Positions 47,660 through 56,483 of a stretch of 64,000 nucleotides of DNA are shown one piece after another (the first letter of the stretch is position 1; each line of letters opens with the position of its first letter). This DNA comes from Sinorhizobium medicae (lineage in GTDB: Bacteria; Pseudomonadota; Alphaproteobacteria; Rhizobiales; Rhizobiaceae), in the NCBI RefSeq assembly GCF_007827695.1, contig NZ_VITA01000001.1, positions 434,001 to 498,000 of the forward strand. The letters are read 5' to 3'. Under the pieces are notes generated by a model. The model was not told the DNA's origin, ran no database searches, and saw nothing but the letters and a program-made list of their open reading frames with translations. Both the position numbers and the translations under genes were made by a program.

Positions 47660-48679
47660 TCAGTAGTCGCGGGAATCCCACTTGTCCGCGAGTGCCAGGC
47701 AATCCCTCCAAGGCAAGACCGCGCCTGTAGTCGAGATGCTGCGCAGCGATGCGGCCGCCGTTGCATGGGCGAGCCGCAGAGACTGTCCAACGCTCCAGCC
47801 TTCATGGATGCCGTAGAGCATCCCGGCGGCGAACGCGTCGCCGGCCCCGTTCGCGCCCTTGATCTCCTGCTTGGGGATGGCGACGGACGGCAGAACCACG
47901 CCTTCCCCCCAGCGGGTGACGGCGATGGCAAAGGCGGGGCAATGCACGGCAACCAGTTTCAGCGCGCCGCGCTCCAGCACGGCACGCGCTGCGCGCATGC
48001 AGGCCGCCTGGTCGGGCGCATCGCGCACGATTGTTTCAACTCCGGCGATCGCCCCGATCTCCAAGTCGTTGACGATCAGGAAATCGAGATGCGGCAGGCA
48101 GGGGGCGACAAGCCGCGCCATCAGAGCGCGGTCGACGCTCGCCAGCTCCAGGTTGGTTTCGAGGCCTGCGGCACGCGCCTTCTTGAGCACCACCACCCAG
48201 CCATTCGCCTCGTCATGCCAGGGAGCATCGAGAATGCGATGCACGCCCGGCAGGCCGAGATGCAGATACCGCATGCGCGTTGAAGAAAAGTCGAAATGAT
48301 CCGGCGTCAGCAGTGCGCCGCTTCCCGCGTGAAAGATGTGGGTGCGCCGGTGGGAACTCAGCGAGACATAGGCGTCGCAGAACTGGGTGGCTGCGGCCGC
48401 CGTCACCATCATCTGACTCGTGTCAATGCCGGCGGCAGCTGCCGTCGCCCTCAGGTAGCGGCCATCGTCGTCATCGCCGACGAGGCCGATCGTCTCGACG
48501 GGAATCGCCGGGTCCAGATGCTTGATGTCGAGCGCCAGGTTGCAGCCCGATCCCCCGCCGTGGCGTTCTTCCTCGAAGAGTTCGGCAAGGCCGTCCTCGC
48601 CCGGCCAGTGGCTGACGGTGCGGTTATAGTCCGCGCACCAGGTTCCGCCCGTGAGAATCCCCCGCCGGCCGCCGCTCAT
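47660..48679 (-). CDS. PfkB-family sugar kinase
   Basis: A 339-residue ribokinase-type kinase with the N-terminal sugar-binding part (GGSGCNLALDIKHLDP), FLIVNDLEIGAIAGVETI, and the C-terminal signature KGANGAGDAFAAGM with the catalytic aspartate. Substrate not evident. The internal ATG at 48677-48679 is used; the frame upstream runs through the aldolase gene in another frame. It overlaps the aldolase stop by four bases (ATGA), so the two are translationally coupled. Confidence 0.88.
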   Translation of the reverse strand: MSGGRRGILTGGTWCADYNRTVSHWPGEDGLAELFEEERHGGGSGCNLALDIKHLDPAIPVETIGLVGDDDDGRYLRATAAAAGIDTSQMMVTAAAATQFCDAYVSLSSHRRTHIFHAGSGALLTPDHFDFSSTRMRYLHLGLPGVHRILDAPWHDEANGWVVVLKKARAAGLETNLELASVDRALMARLVAPCLPHLDFLIVNDLEIGAIAGVETIVRDAPDQAACMRAARAVLERGALKLVAVHCPAFAIAVTRWGEGVVLPSVAIPKQEIKGANGAGDAFAAGMLYGIHEGWSVGQSLRLAHATAAASLRSISTTGAVLPWRDCLALADKWDSRDY

Positions 48680-49707
48680 CTGCTCTCTTCCGGTTTGAGC
48701 ACGGCTTCCGTGACGACGTTGTCGGCGGCGAGATCGCGCAGCGGCGTGATGCCTTCCTTGGCAAGACCCGCATGATAGGCCTTCACCGCCTCTGAGGGCG
48801 AGACGGTGCCGGAGGCCACCTCGCGAAGCAACCGCACTATCGACAGCGGGTCCTCGGCAAGGTTGATCTTGCGCCCGAACAGCGCCACGCGCGCGCCGAA
48901 GCGTTCGGCCTGGTGGAGCAGTTCGAAGCAATCGCGCGTCGTGCCGGCGCCGCCGCCGAGCACGCCGACGATGACGCTCGGATCGTAGGAGGCGAGTTCC
49001 TCCATCGCCCTGGCGCCGTTGAACGCGATCTTCAGAAACTGCGGCCGGTCTTCCCTGGTGACGCCCGCAAGACAGCGCATCATCACGTCGTTGACATAAT
49101 GGGGCAGCACTTCCGGGTCGATGCCGCAGGCGACGTTGGGATTGAAGACCTCAAGGAAATACTTGAACCCGTTACGCGCCGCATCCTCGCGGAAGGCGCG
49201 GAAGGCTTCGAGTGCCTCGTAGTCGCGGTCAAGATCGTTATTGAAGGTGATGGAATAGAGGCCGAGATCGGTGCCGGTGATCGGCGCGCCGGGCGCGGGA
49301 TCGATGGACCCGGTCATAACGCGCGCGAGGGAGGCGGTGCGGAAGGGACGCGAGGCCTCCTTCACATAGGTCGCACCGCGGCATACCCAGATGTCCGTGG
49401 TATCATTGGCGCGGATAGCAGGCTTGACGGCACTGTCGCGATAGACGCCCATCTTGGTCAGCGCCTCCATATTGGAAGCGGAGGTGAGCATGATATCTAC
49501 GATGTCCTGCTCGACGACGGCGCGGATATTTTCGAGAAATTCGGATCGGGTATAGTGGCGTGACCAGCTGCCGTCCTTCTCCCGCTTGGGACCGCAGGAG
49601 GTTATCGAGGGACCCATGTCGCCGTCCTTGGCGTCGGCGATGATGAAGTCGCTGCGGGTGTATTGGCCGGCGCGGATGCGCGCGAGCTTCCGGTCGAGGC
49701 GATACAT
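48676..49707 (-). CDS. Class I aldolase-like TIM-barrel protein
   Basis: A 343-residue protein resembling DhnA/LsrF/LacD-like aldolases: SGKRI-type opening is absent, but the barrel stretches HYVNDVMMRC, FLKIAFNGARAMEELA (lysine candidate for the Schiff base), VIVGVLGGGAGTTRDCFELLHQAERFGARVALFGRKIN (phosphate loop, read in parts) and SPSEAVKAYH are present. With the kinase next to it, it would split a phosphorylated sugar. Existing databases call such proteins hypothetical, as far as I recall. ATG behind AGGAGTGAG. Confidence 0.7.
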   Translation of the reverse strand: MYRLDRKLARIRAGQYTRSDFIIADAKDGDMGPSITSCGPKREKDGSWSRHYTRSEFLENIRAVVEQDIVDIMLTSASNMEALTKMGVYRDSAVKPAIRANDTTDIWVCRGATYVKEASRPFRTASLARVMTGSIDPAPGAPITGTDLGLYSITFNNDLDRDYEALEAFRAFREDAARNGFKYFLEVFNPNVACGIDPEVLPHYVNDVMMRCLAGVTREDRPQFLKIAFNGARAMEELASYDPSVIVGVLGGGAGTTRDCFELLHQAERFGARVALFGRKINLAEDPLSIVRLLREVASGTVSPSEAVKAYHAGLAKEGITPLRDLAADNVVTEAVLKPEESR

Positions 49708-49732
49708 GGTCTCACTCCTTTCGGGACAAGGG

Positions 49733-50521
49733 TCAGGCAGTCGCTGCGCCGGTCATGATGGCAACGACGTCGTTCATGGAATGGGTCTTTGGGGTGACGA
49801 CGGCGGCACGCCGGCCCAGGCGCATGATGTGGATGCGGTCGGCGAGGTCGAAGACGTTGGGCATGTTGTGGCTGATCAGAACGACGGGCAGGCCGCGATC
49901 ACGTATCGAGCGTATCAGCTGCAGCACCTGCCCTGTCTCCCGCACGCCAAGAGCCGCCGTCGGCTCGTCCATGATCACCAGCCTGCGGGCGAAAAGCGCG
50001 GCGCGAGCCACGGCCACGCCCTGCCTTTGCCCCCCCGAGAGCGATTCCACCGGATTGTCGATCGCCGGCAGGCGAAACTTGAGTTCTCCCATGGCCCGGC
50101 GGGCTTCCTCGCGCATGCCTTTTTTGTCGAGGCGGCGAAATAGGCTCCCGAGAAGGCCTGGTGCGCGCAGCTCCCGGCCGAGAAAGAGATTGGCGGCGAT
50201 ATCGAGCGCAGGCGCAACGGCGAGGTCCTGATAGACCGTCTCGATGCCGGCATGGCGTGCATCGAGAGGCCCCTTGAAGTGGACCGGCACTCCATCGAGC
50301 AGGATTTCACCGCTGGTCGGGCGCACGGCGCCGGTCAGGGTCTTGATGAGCGTCGACTTGCCGGCGCCGTTGTCGCCGACGACCGCAAGGATCTCGCCGG
50401 CCCTGAGTTCGAAGTCGACGCCGTCGAGCGCAGTGACGTGGCCGTAGGTCTTCACCACGTTGCGTGCTTCGAGAACCACGCGGGCCGAAGGCTCTTCGAT
50501 GCGGGAACCTGCTGGCATCAA
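49733..50521 (-). CDS. Sugar ABC transporter ATP-binding protein (single-domain, FrcA-like)
   Basis: A 262-residue single ABC domain of the ribose/fructose class, unlike the usual two-domain RbsA/MglA. Walker A is GDNGAGKSTLIKTLTG, signature LSGGQRQGVAVARA, Walker B LVIMDEPTAALG. S. meliloti FrcA for fructose has the same shape. Its start overlaps the permease stop by four bases. Confidence 0.92.
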   Translation of the reverse strand: MMPAGSRIEEPSARVVLEARNVVKTYGHVTALDGVDFELRAGEILAVVGDNGAGKSTLIKTLTGAVRPTSGEILLDGVPVHFKGPLDARHAGIETVYQDLAVAPALDIAANLFLGRELRAPGLLGSLFRRLDKKGMREEARRAMGELKFRLPAIDNPVESLSGGQRQGVAVARAALFARRLVIMDEPTAALGVRETGQVLQLIRSIRDRGLPVVLISHNMPNVFDLADRIHIMRLGRRAAVVTPKTHSMNDVVAIMTGAATA

Positions 50522-51504
50522 CGCCTCCTGCGGGACAGCTGGTCGAGCGCGACGGCGATGATGACGAGGATGCCGGTTATGAGGTCCTGCCAGAGCGGGT
50601 CGATGCCAGCGAGCGTCAGGCCGTTGCGAAGAACGCCGACGATGAGCGCGCCGATCAATGTCCCTACGAGCCCGCCGCGGCCGCCGAAAAGACTGGTGCC
50701 ACCGATCACCACCGCGGTGATCGAATCAAGATTGGCGCTCTGCATGGCATTCGGGTCGGCATTTGGAATCCGTCCGAGCGCGAGCCAGGCGGCAATGCCG
50801 TAGATGAGGCCGGCCAGCACATAAACCGAAAGCAGGTGGCGCCGCACCGGGATGCCGACCAGCCGGGCGGCCTCGACATTGTTGCCGATGGCATAGACGT
50901 GCCGGCCCCATTTCGTCTGGTTCAACAAATACCAGACGCTCGCATAGAGTATGAACATGATCAGCACGCCATAGGTGAGCACGAAGCCGCCCAGCTTCAT
51001 CGTATTGCCCGTCCAGGCCAGGAAGGGATCACGCACCGGGAAGGCGCCCCCCTCGGAAATGAGCCGCAGCGCCGCGGTCAGGATGCCGAGAATGCCGAGC
51101 GTGACGATGAAGGGCGGTAGCCTGAGGCCGCTGACAAGACCGCCAGCGGCAAAGCCGGCGGCCGTGCAGATGAGCACGGCGATCCCCATGGAAAGAACCG
51201 GATCATAGCCAAGATTGGCCAGCTTGCCCGCGACGATCGTGCCCAGCACGCATATGGCGCCAACGGCAAGGTCGATCCCGGCGGTCAGGATCACCAGCGT
51301 CTGGCCGATCGCCAGAGCGCCTATGACGACCGTCTGCTGCAGGATGATCGACAGATTGTGGGTGGCGAGAAAGCGGGGATTGGTCAGCGCGAAGATCACG
51401 CAAAATCCGAAAAGCACCAGAAGCGGTCCCGCCGACGGGCTGCCCAGAATACGGGCTTTCAGGCTTCGCGGCGCCTCGGCTGGATATACGGTTGCTGTGT
51501 TCAT
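50518..51504 (-). CDS. Sugar ABC transporter permease (FrcC/RbsC-like)
   Basis: A 328-residue permease with about nine helices and the family motifs LVILTAGIDLAVGAICVLGTI, GLRLPPFIVTLGILG and AVVIGGTSLFGGRGGLVGTLIGAL. I use the ATG at 51502-51504; an in-frame ATG 11 codons earlier is possible. It follows the binding-protein gene after a 93-bp gap with a stem-loop. Confidence 0.92.
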   Translation of the reverse strand: MNTATVYPAEAPRSLKARILGSPSAGPLLVLFGFCVIFALTNPRFLATHNLSIILQQTVVIGALAIGQTLVILTAGIDLAVGAICVLGTIVAGKLANLGYDPVLSMGIAVLICTAAGFAAGGLVSGLRLPPFIVTLGILGILTAALRLISEGGAFPVRDPFLAWTGNTMKLGGFVLTYGVLIMFILYASVWYLLNQTKWGRHVYAIGNNVEAARLVGIPVRRHLLSVYVLAGLIYGIAAWLALGRIPNADPNAMQSANLDSITAVVIGGTSLFGGRGGLVGTLIGALIVGVLRNGLTLAGIDPLWQDLITGILVIIAVALDQLSRRRR

Positions 51505-51558
51505 GGACGTCCCGTGCGTCAGGGTCTTGTTCCGCATCCCTTCGACCGCGGGACCGCT

Positions 51559-51574
51559 GCGGCGCAGGCGCCGC
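51559..51574. other. Stem-loop between binding-protein and permease genes
   Basis: GCGGCGC-AG-GCGCCGC is a perfect inverted repeat, 23 bp downstream of the binding-protein stop. With only two bases between the arms, a five-base-pair stem with a hexaloop is the likely fold. Confidence 0.5.
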
Positions 51575-51597
51575 GCGACCCCGCCGCGAGAGGCGGA

Positions 51598-52611
51598 TCA
51601 GTCGCCCCAGCAGTTTTGAAGGCCCCAGGCGGTATCTTTCGAATCCAGCCCGTCGACCGGCTTGTCGGTGATGAGGACGGAACCGGTGTTGACGAAACCG
51701 CTGGGCTTCTTGCCGGTGGCCGCATATTCCACCACCGCGTCGATGCCCATGGTCGCCATCTTGTAGGGGAACTGCATGACCGTCGCGGCGATCCTGCCGT
51801 CCTTGACGTCGCGCACGCCGGCGCAGCCGCCGTCGATCGAGGTCAGCATCACCTCGCCTTCCTTGCCGAAGGCTTTCAGCGCCGCATAGGCGCCGGCGGC
51901 CGCCGGCTCGTTGATCGTATAGACGGCGTTGATCTCGCCGTTCTTGGAGAGCAGGTTCTCCATGCCGATCTGGCCCTTGTCCTGCGCGCCGTTGGTGATG
52001 GCGGCGCCTGCTATGGAAGGGTCGCCCTCGGCTATCCCGAAGCCCTTCAGGTAACCGTCGTGGCGGAACGTATCGACCGTGCCGCCGGGCGTGCCGTCCA
52101 GCATTGCGACGGCCGCCTTCGTGTCGCCCATCGCCTTGCGGGCATAGGCGCCCTGCTGCACGCCGGCCTCGAAATTGTCCGTGGCGAAGGTGGCGTCGAC
52201 CGCATCGGCCGGATCGGTCGCCGTATCGAGCGCGATCACCAGCACGCCGGCATCACGGGCCTTCTTGATGATGTCGAGCATGCCGGAAGAATTGTTCGGC
52301 GTGACCAGGATGCCCTTGGCACCGGCGCTGATCAGGTCCTCGATGGCGGCGACCTGACCTTCGTTGTCGCCGTCGAACTTGCCGGCGCGGGCGATCAGCT
52401 TGACGCCCTTCTCCTTGGCGCGCGCTTCGGCCGCCTGGCGCATCTTGACGAAGAATGGATTGACCTCGGTTTTCGTGACGAGGCCGACGATTACCTCGCT
52501 GGCGGCAGCGGATCCCGCGCCCAAGGCAAGGCCGAGAACGAGCACGCCGGCGGCGATGCTGCCCCGCAGGACGGCTGAGCGCGCGGACGCGCGAATGTAG
52601 TGAAGTGGCAT
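51598..52611 (-). CDS. Sugar ABC transporter substrate-binding protein (FrcB/RbsB-like)
   Basis: A 337-residue periplasmic binding protein of family 2 (ribose/fructose). The signal peptide ends LGAGSAAA (about residue 36) before SEVIVGLVTKTEVNPFFVKM. Typical stretches are AGAKGILVTPNNSSGMLDII and AGVLVIALDTATDPADAVDAT. A cysteine pair (GGCAG, NCWGD) in the mature protein could form a disulfide. ATG at 52609-52611 behind GAGGATCTA. First gene of the operon; divergent from a ROK regulator. Confidence 0.92.
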   Translation of the reverse strand: MPLHYIRASARSAVLRGSIAAGVLVLGLALGAGSAAASEVIVGLVTKTEVNPFFVKMRQAAEARAKEKGVKLIARAGKFDGDNEGQVAAIEDLISAGAKGILVTPNNSSGMLDIIKKARDAGVLVIALDTATDPADAVDATFATDNFEAGVQQGAYARKAMGDTKAAVAMLDGTPGGTVDTFRHDGYLKGFGIAEGDPSIAGAAITNGAQDKGQIGMENLLSKNGEINAVYTINEPAAAGAYAALKAFGKEGEVMLTSIDGGCAGVRDVKDGRIAATVMQFPYKMATMGIDAVVEYAATGKKPSGFVNTGSVLITDKPVDGLDSKDTAWGLQNCWGD

Positions 52612-52960
52612 TAGATCCTCCCAAATCCAAAGACGCCGTGAACCCCTCCGGCTCTTTCGACGTGTATGACCTCTCCTCAAAGGCCACGGCGATTAACTCA
52701 CCCATTTTAGATAAAGTCAACTCGATATCGGCCATGTTATGTCTATCTTTATACAAAATGACGCGGACGAAAGGGCCTTCCAAGTGATGAAGCGGCGGGA
52801 GGGAGGCGCTGTTGGAAGGCAGTACCTTTCATCCGGGCGATGCGGCAACAAGGGGGACGACTTATGTATAGTCTATCCCATAAGTTATCACCCGAATGGG
52901 CTTCCGCGCTTTATCGCACGCCGCTTTGCCGCTAAACCGGGCCAAAAAAGGGAGTTTTGC
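52612..52960. promoter_or_regulatory. Divergent promoter region between sugar operon and ROK regulator
   Basis: A 349-bp gap without a credible gene. It holds the promoters for the transporter operon (leftward) and the regulator (rightward). The clearest structure is ACTTATG at 52860-52866 with CATAAGT at 52879-52885, spacer 12, about 75 bp before the regulator start. ROK repressors typically bind such AT-rich inverted repeats, so this is a candidate operator; no second copy near 52612-52740 is evident. Confidence 0.5.
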
Positions 52961-54211
52961 ATGGCACGGCCGGTACAGGCGCCTGACAGACCGACGCTGG
53001 AAGGCGCCGGAGGTATCTTTTCCCTTATCGCGACCGGCAGCGCCGTCTCGCGCGCCGAGCTGCTGGCCGCCTCCGGCCTGTCGCGGGCGACCGTGACGCA
53101 GCGGCTGAACGCGCTCCTCGCCAGCGGACTGGTACGCGAAACAGAAGAGACCCTGCCCAGCGGCGGACGCCCGACGCGTGTGCTTGCGATCAACGCCACC
53201 AGCGGCTTTCTGCTGGTCGCCAATGTCGGCGAGACGCATATCCATCTTGCCGCCATGGACCTGACGCCGGCGATCCTCTCCCAGACGACGCTGCCAATTT
53301 CCGTGGCGAGCGGCCCTGATGCGACGCTGAAACAGATCGGCGAAGCCTTCGCCGCGCTGGCGGCAGGGGCCGAAAAGACGCACGGTTTCCTCCTCGGCAT
53401 CGGTCTCAGCCTGCCGACACCGGTGGATTTCAAGCGCGGCTGCGTCGTCGGCCCATCGGTATTGCCCGGCTGGGACGAATTCGACATCATCGGCCGGCTC
53501 AACGTCGGGTTTTCAGTGCCGGTCTATGTCGAAAACGACGTGAACCTGATGACGATCTGCGAGCACAAGCGTCGCGTCCCCACGGTTGAGGACATGCTCT
53601 TCGTTAAGGTCGGTACGGGCATCGGCAGCGGCATGATCGCCGGCGGAAGGTTGTTCCGAGGCGCCCAGGGGGCTGCCGGCGATATCGGCCACATCCAGTT
53701 CCTGTCGGATGACGCCCCGCTCTGCCGCTGCGGCAAGTTCGGCTGCGTGGAGGCGCGCGCCGCCGGCTGGGCGATCGCCCGCGACCTCTCCTCCCGCGGC
53801 TTCCGCGCCGAAACCGCCCGCGATGTGCTCGACCTCGTCGAACAGCGGAAACCCGAGGCCCTGATGCTGCTGCGCGCTGCCGGGCGCACGGTCGGCGAGG
53901 TCATTTCTGATGTGGTCAGCATCATAAATCCGAGCCTGATCGTCGTCGGCGGTACCCTTGCACGCGGCGGCGATTTGTTGCTGTCCGGCATCCGCGAACT
54001 CGTCTACCAGCGCTGTCTGCCGCTCGCCACGCGCAACCTCTCGATAGAGCTATCCACGATCCGCGACGATAGCGCTCTGTACGGTGCGGCCCACCTTATG
54101 TTGGACGATATCTTCGCCCCGACGAAGACCGGTGAGCTTCTCGCGCGATATGGTGCGGCCGCCGCGTCGACGCACCCTCAGGCTCCCACGCGCGCCACGA
54201 CCGGAACATAG
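52961..54211 (+). CDS. ROK-family transcriptional regulator
   Basis: A 416-residue ROK repressor: winged helix (SRAELLAASGLSRATVTQRLNALLASGLV), then the sugar-kinase-like domain with VENDVNLMTICEH, VGTGIGSGMIAGGRLFRGAQGAAGDIGHI and the zinc cluster CRCGKFGCVEA. The ATG at 52961 behind GGGAG is chosen; the open frame upstream is not family-like. It resembles FrcR in position, divergent from a fructose-type transporter. Its 3' end overlaps the Gfo/Idh/MocA gene by 34 bp, tail to tail. Confidence 0.9.
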   Translation: MARPVQAPDRPTLEGAGGIFSLIATGSAVSRAELLAASGLSRATVTQRLNALLASGLVRETEETLPSGGRPTRVLAINATSGFLLVANVGETHIHLAAMDLTPAILSQTTLPISVASGPDATLKQIGEAFAALAAGAEKTHGFLLGIGLSLPTPVDFKRGCVVGPSVLPGWDEFDIIGRLNVGFSVPVYVENDVNLMTICEHKRRVPTVEDMLFVKVGTGIGSGMIAGGRLFRGAQGAAGDIGHIQFLSDDAPLCRCGKFGCVEARAAGWAIARDLSSRGFRAETARDVLDLVEQRKPEALMLLRAAGRTVGEVISDVVSIINPSLIVVGGTLARGGDLLLSGIRELVYQRCLPLATRNLSIELSTIRDDSALYGAAHLMLDDIFAPTKTGELLARYGAAAASTHPQAPTRATTGT

Positions 54212-55422
54212 TTTTCAAGCTCCGGCGCGGGAAAATGGAGCGCCGCACCAATCTCGGCGGACCGGTAGAGGCCCATAAGGATCTCGACAACTGCGAGGCC
54301 GTCGTCAAAGGTTTCGATCGGCTTCACGCCCTTGCGGAAGCTTTCGACCATGTGGCGGTTTTCGTCCGTATAGCCGTAGACCCCGGCCTCGTCCTCCAGG
54401 ACCGGCATAAGGCCCTGCTCGGCATTCTGCTTTTCCACCAGGTCCTCGCCCTCGGAGCCTTGTACGGCCCGCGACAGGAAGATTTTCAACCCGGTGCCGA
54501 GCGAGTTGTATTCCAGTGCGTATTCCGGCCCTAGAAGCTCGAGCTGGATGCGCAGGCCGGCGCCGACATAGGCCCAGGAGGTCGTCGCCTCGATCATCAG
54601 TTCATTGCCCTCCTCGTCCTCGAGCGTCACGGTCGCCCGCGCGAAATCCTCCGACGGGCGCCGGCGGTAGTCGACATCCTCGCCGAAGCGCCGGCGCAAC
54701 TGATCGGCATAGCCGGCCCGCGTCCATTTGAGGTTCGCAACCGTGCCGTTCACCGACTTGACCTTCAGCGAATTGCGCGGTGCGCCGGGCGCCGTGAGCA
54801 GATGGCGCGCCACCTCGACGCTGTGGCACATCATGTCGGAAAGCACTCCGCCGCCCTGCTTGTCGCCCTGCCAGAACCAGGGCTCGTGCGGGCCTGCATG
54901 CTCTTCCGCGGCGCGCGCGAGATAGGGCCGGCCGGTTGTGGAGGCAGCGCGGCGCCATATGATCTCCTTGCCGCGCAGCACCGGCGTGCAGAACACCTGG
55001 TTTTCGAGATAGCCGTGGTTGAGCCCGGCATCCTCAGCCAGGTGCAGCATTTCCCGGGCCTCCGCCACGGTGCGCGCCAGCGGCTTCTCGCAGGCGACAG
55101 CGAAAATCGTGCTGCGTCCCGCCTTTATCTCGCGGTGGAGTGTCCGCATGACGTCGAGCCGCGTGTAGTTCGGCGAGAGAATCCAGATCGCGTCGATGTC
55201 GGCGGCAGAGAACAGCGATTCAAGGCTGTCATGCGCGCGACACCTGCCGAGATCAAGCGCCTCGGCTTCGCCCACGAAGCGCTCGCGGTTTGCGGCACTG
55301 CGGCTGTAGACGCCGGTCACCTCGACATTGCGCACGCCGATGAGCGAATTCAGGTGAAAATGCGCAATGAAACCCGTGCCGACGAAGCCGATACGCAAGG
55401 TCTGTTTCGGTAATGTGGACAT
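54178..55422 (-). CDS. Gfo/Idh/MocA-family oxidoreductase
   Basis: A 414-residue NAD(P)-dependent sugar or inositol dehydrogenase. The Rossmann start is RIGFVGTGFIAHFHLNSL; the catalytic region has CEKPLARTVAEAREMLHLAEDAG (read in parts) and DMMCHSVEVARHLLT. It is the last gene of the ABC operon that runs from 61201 leftwards, 56 bp after the LacI gene, and presumably oxidises the imported sugar. The 3' end overlaps the ROK gene. Confidence 0.9.
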   Translation of the reverse strand: MSTLPKQTLRIGFVGTGFIAHFHLNSLIGVRNVEVTGVYSRSAANRERFVGEAEALDLGRCRAHDSLESLFSAADIDAIWILSPNYTRLDVMRTLHREIKAGRSTIFAVACEKPLARTVAEAREMLHLAEDAGLNHGYLENQVFCTPVLRGKEIIWRRAASTTGRPYLARAAEEHAGPHEPWFWQGDKQGGGVLSDMMCHSVEVARHLLTAPGAPRNSLKVKSVNGTVANLKWTRAGYADQLRRRFGEDVDYRRRPSEDFARATVTLEDEEGNELMIEATTSWAYVGAGLRIQLELLGPEYALEYNSLGTGLKIFLSRAVQGSEGEDLVEKQNAEQGLMPVLEDEAGVYGYTDENRHMVESFRKGVKPIETFDDGLAVVEILMGLYRSAEIGAALHFPAPELENYVPVVARVGA

Positions 55423-55478
55423 TCTTCCCTCCCGGATAATCGGCCGTCGACGTTCCGCGTGTTCGCCGGCACTGGTTT

Positions 55479-56483
55479 TCAGAAACGTGGAGGCGCCGTG
55501 CTTCCCCGCACCTTCAAGGTCGTGGGAAGCACGATCGGCTGGATTCCATAAGCGCCGTCGCCCGCCAGTATTCCAAGAAGCACCGCCATGGCGGTGCGGC
55601 CGATCTCGGCCCGCGGCTGTCCGACTGTCGTCAGCGGCGGATAGAAGGCCTTGCTCAGATAGAGGTCATCGAAGCCGACGACCGATACGTCGCGCGGAAC
55701 GTCGCGTCCCATCCTCCTGAGCTGATGGACGGCCCCGTAAGCCATTTCGTCATTGGCGACGAAGAGTGCGGTCGGCGGATCGGAAAGCGAGAAAAGCGAC
55801 CGGCAGCATCGCTCGCCGCTCTCGATGAGGAAGTCACCCCGCGCTTCGTACCCCCGGGGGATCTCCAGGCCGGCGTCGCGCATGGCGAGGCGATAGCCCT
55901 CACGGCGATAGACGCTCATCGGCTCGGGAACCGGCCCCGAGATATGGGCAACCCGCCGGTGCCCGAGCGAAATCAGGTGCTCGACGGCACCGCGTGCCGC
56001 GGCGACGTTGTCGACCTGAACATGGGGCAGGCCCGAGCCCTCGATCATTTCCAGCGCGACCACCACTGCAAGATGGGTCCAGCCCCCCGAGGGCGGCAGC
56101 TTGCCGGTCATCAGGATCATGCCGTCGGCATGTCCGTCGCGCAGCATGTCGAAATATTCGGTCTCGCGGGCCGGGTCGTTCTCCGTATTTCCCATCAGCA
56201 CGGCATAGCCCGCCTCGCGGGCCGTCGCCTCGACGCCCTTGAGGATTTCGAGATAAAAGGGATTGCCGACGTCGCGCACGACCATGAGTACCGCCATGGA
56301 CTTTCGCGTACGCAGGTTGCGGGCGCTGACATTCGGGCGATAATCGAGCTCGCGCGCCAGGTCATGAACGCGCTGGCGCGTCTCGGCCGTCACCAGCGCG
56401 GAATCTGCAAGCGCGCGCGAGACGGTTGCCACCGATACCCCGGCCTTTTCCGCGATGTCCTTGATCTTCGGCCGGTTTTTCAT
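55479..56483 (-). CDS. LacI-family transcriptional regulator
   Basis: A 334-residue LacI/GalR regulator. The helix-turn-helix reads KIKDIAEKAGVSVATVSRALA with hinge LDYRPNVSARNLR; the effector domain includes ALFVANDEMAYGAVHQLRRMG and VSVVGFDDLYLSKAFYPPLTTV. It lies inside the operon it should control and its ATG overlaps the preceding permease stop (ATGA). The matching operator is probably at 61242-61255. Confidence 0.92.
   Translation of the reverse strand: MKNRPKIKDIAEKAGVSVATVSRALADSALVTAETRQRVHDLARELDYRPNVSARNLRTRKSMAVLMVVRDVGNPFYLEILKGVEATAREAGYAVLMGNTENDPARETEYFDMLRDGHADGMILMTGKLPPSGGWTHLAVVVALEMIEGSGLPHVQVDNVAAARGAVEHLISLGHRRVAHISGPVPEPMSVYRREGYRLAMRDAGLEIPRGYEARGDFLIESGERCCRSLFSLSDPPTALFVANDEMAYGAVHQLRRMGRDVPRDVSVVGFDDLYLSKAFYPPLTTVGQPRAEIGRTAMAVLLGILAGDGAYGIQPIVLPTTLKVRGSTAPPRF

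Noticed and set aside
47661..48931. A longer start for the PfkB kinase.
   Set aside because: The extra 84 codons overlap the aldolase gene in another frame and are arginine-rich shadow sequence.
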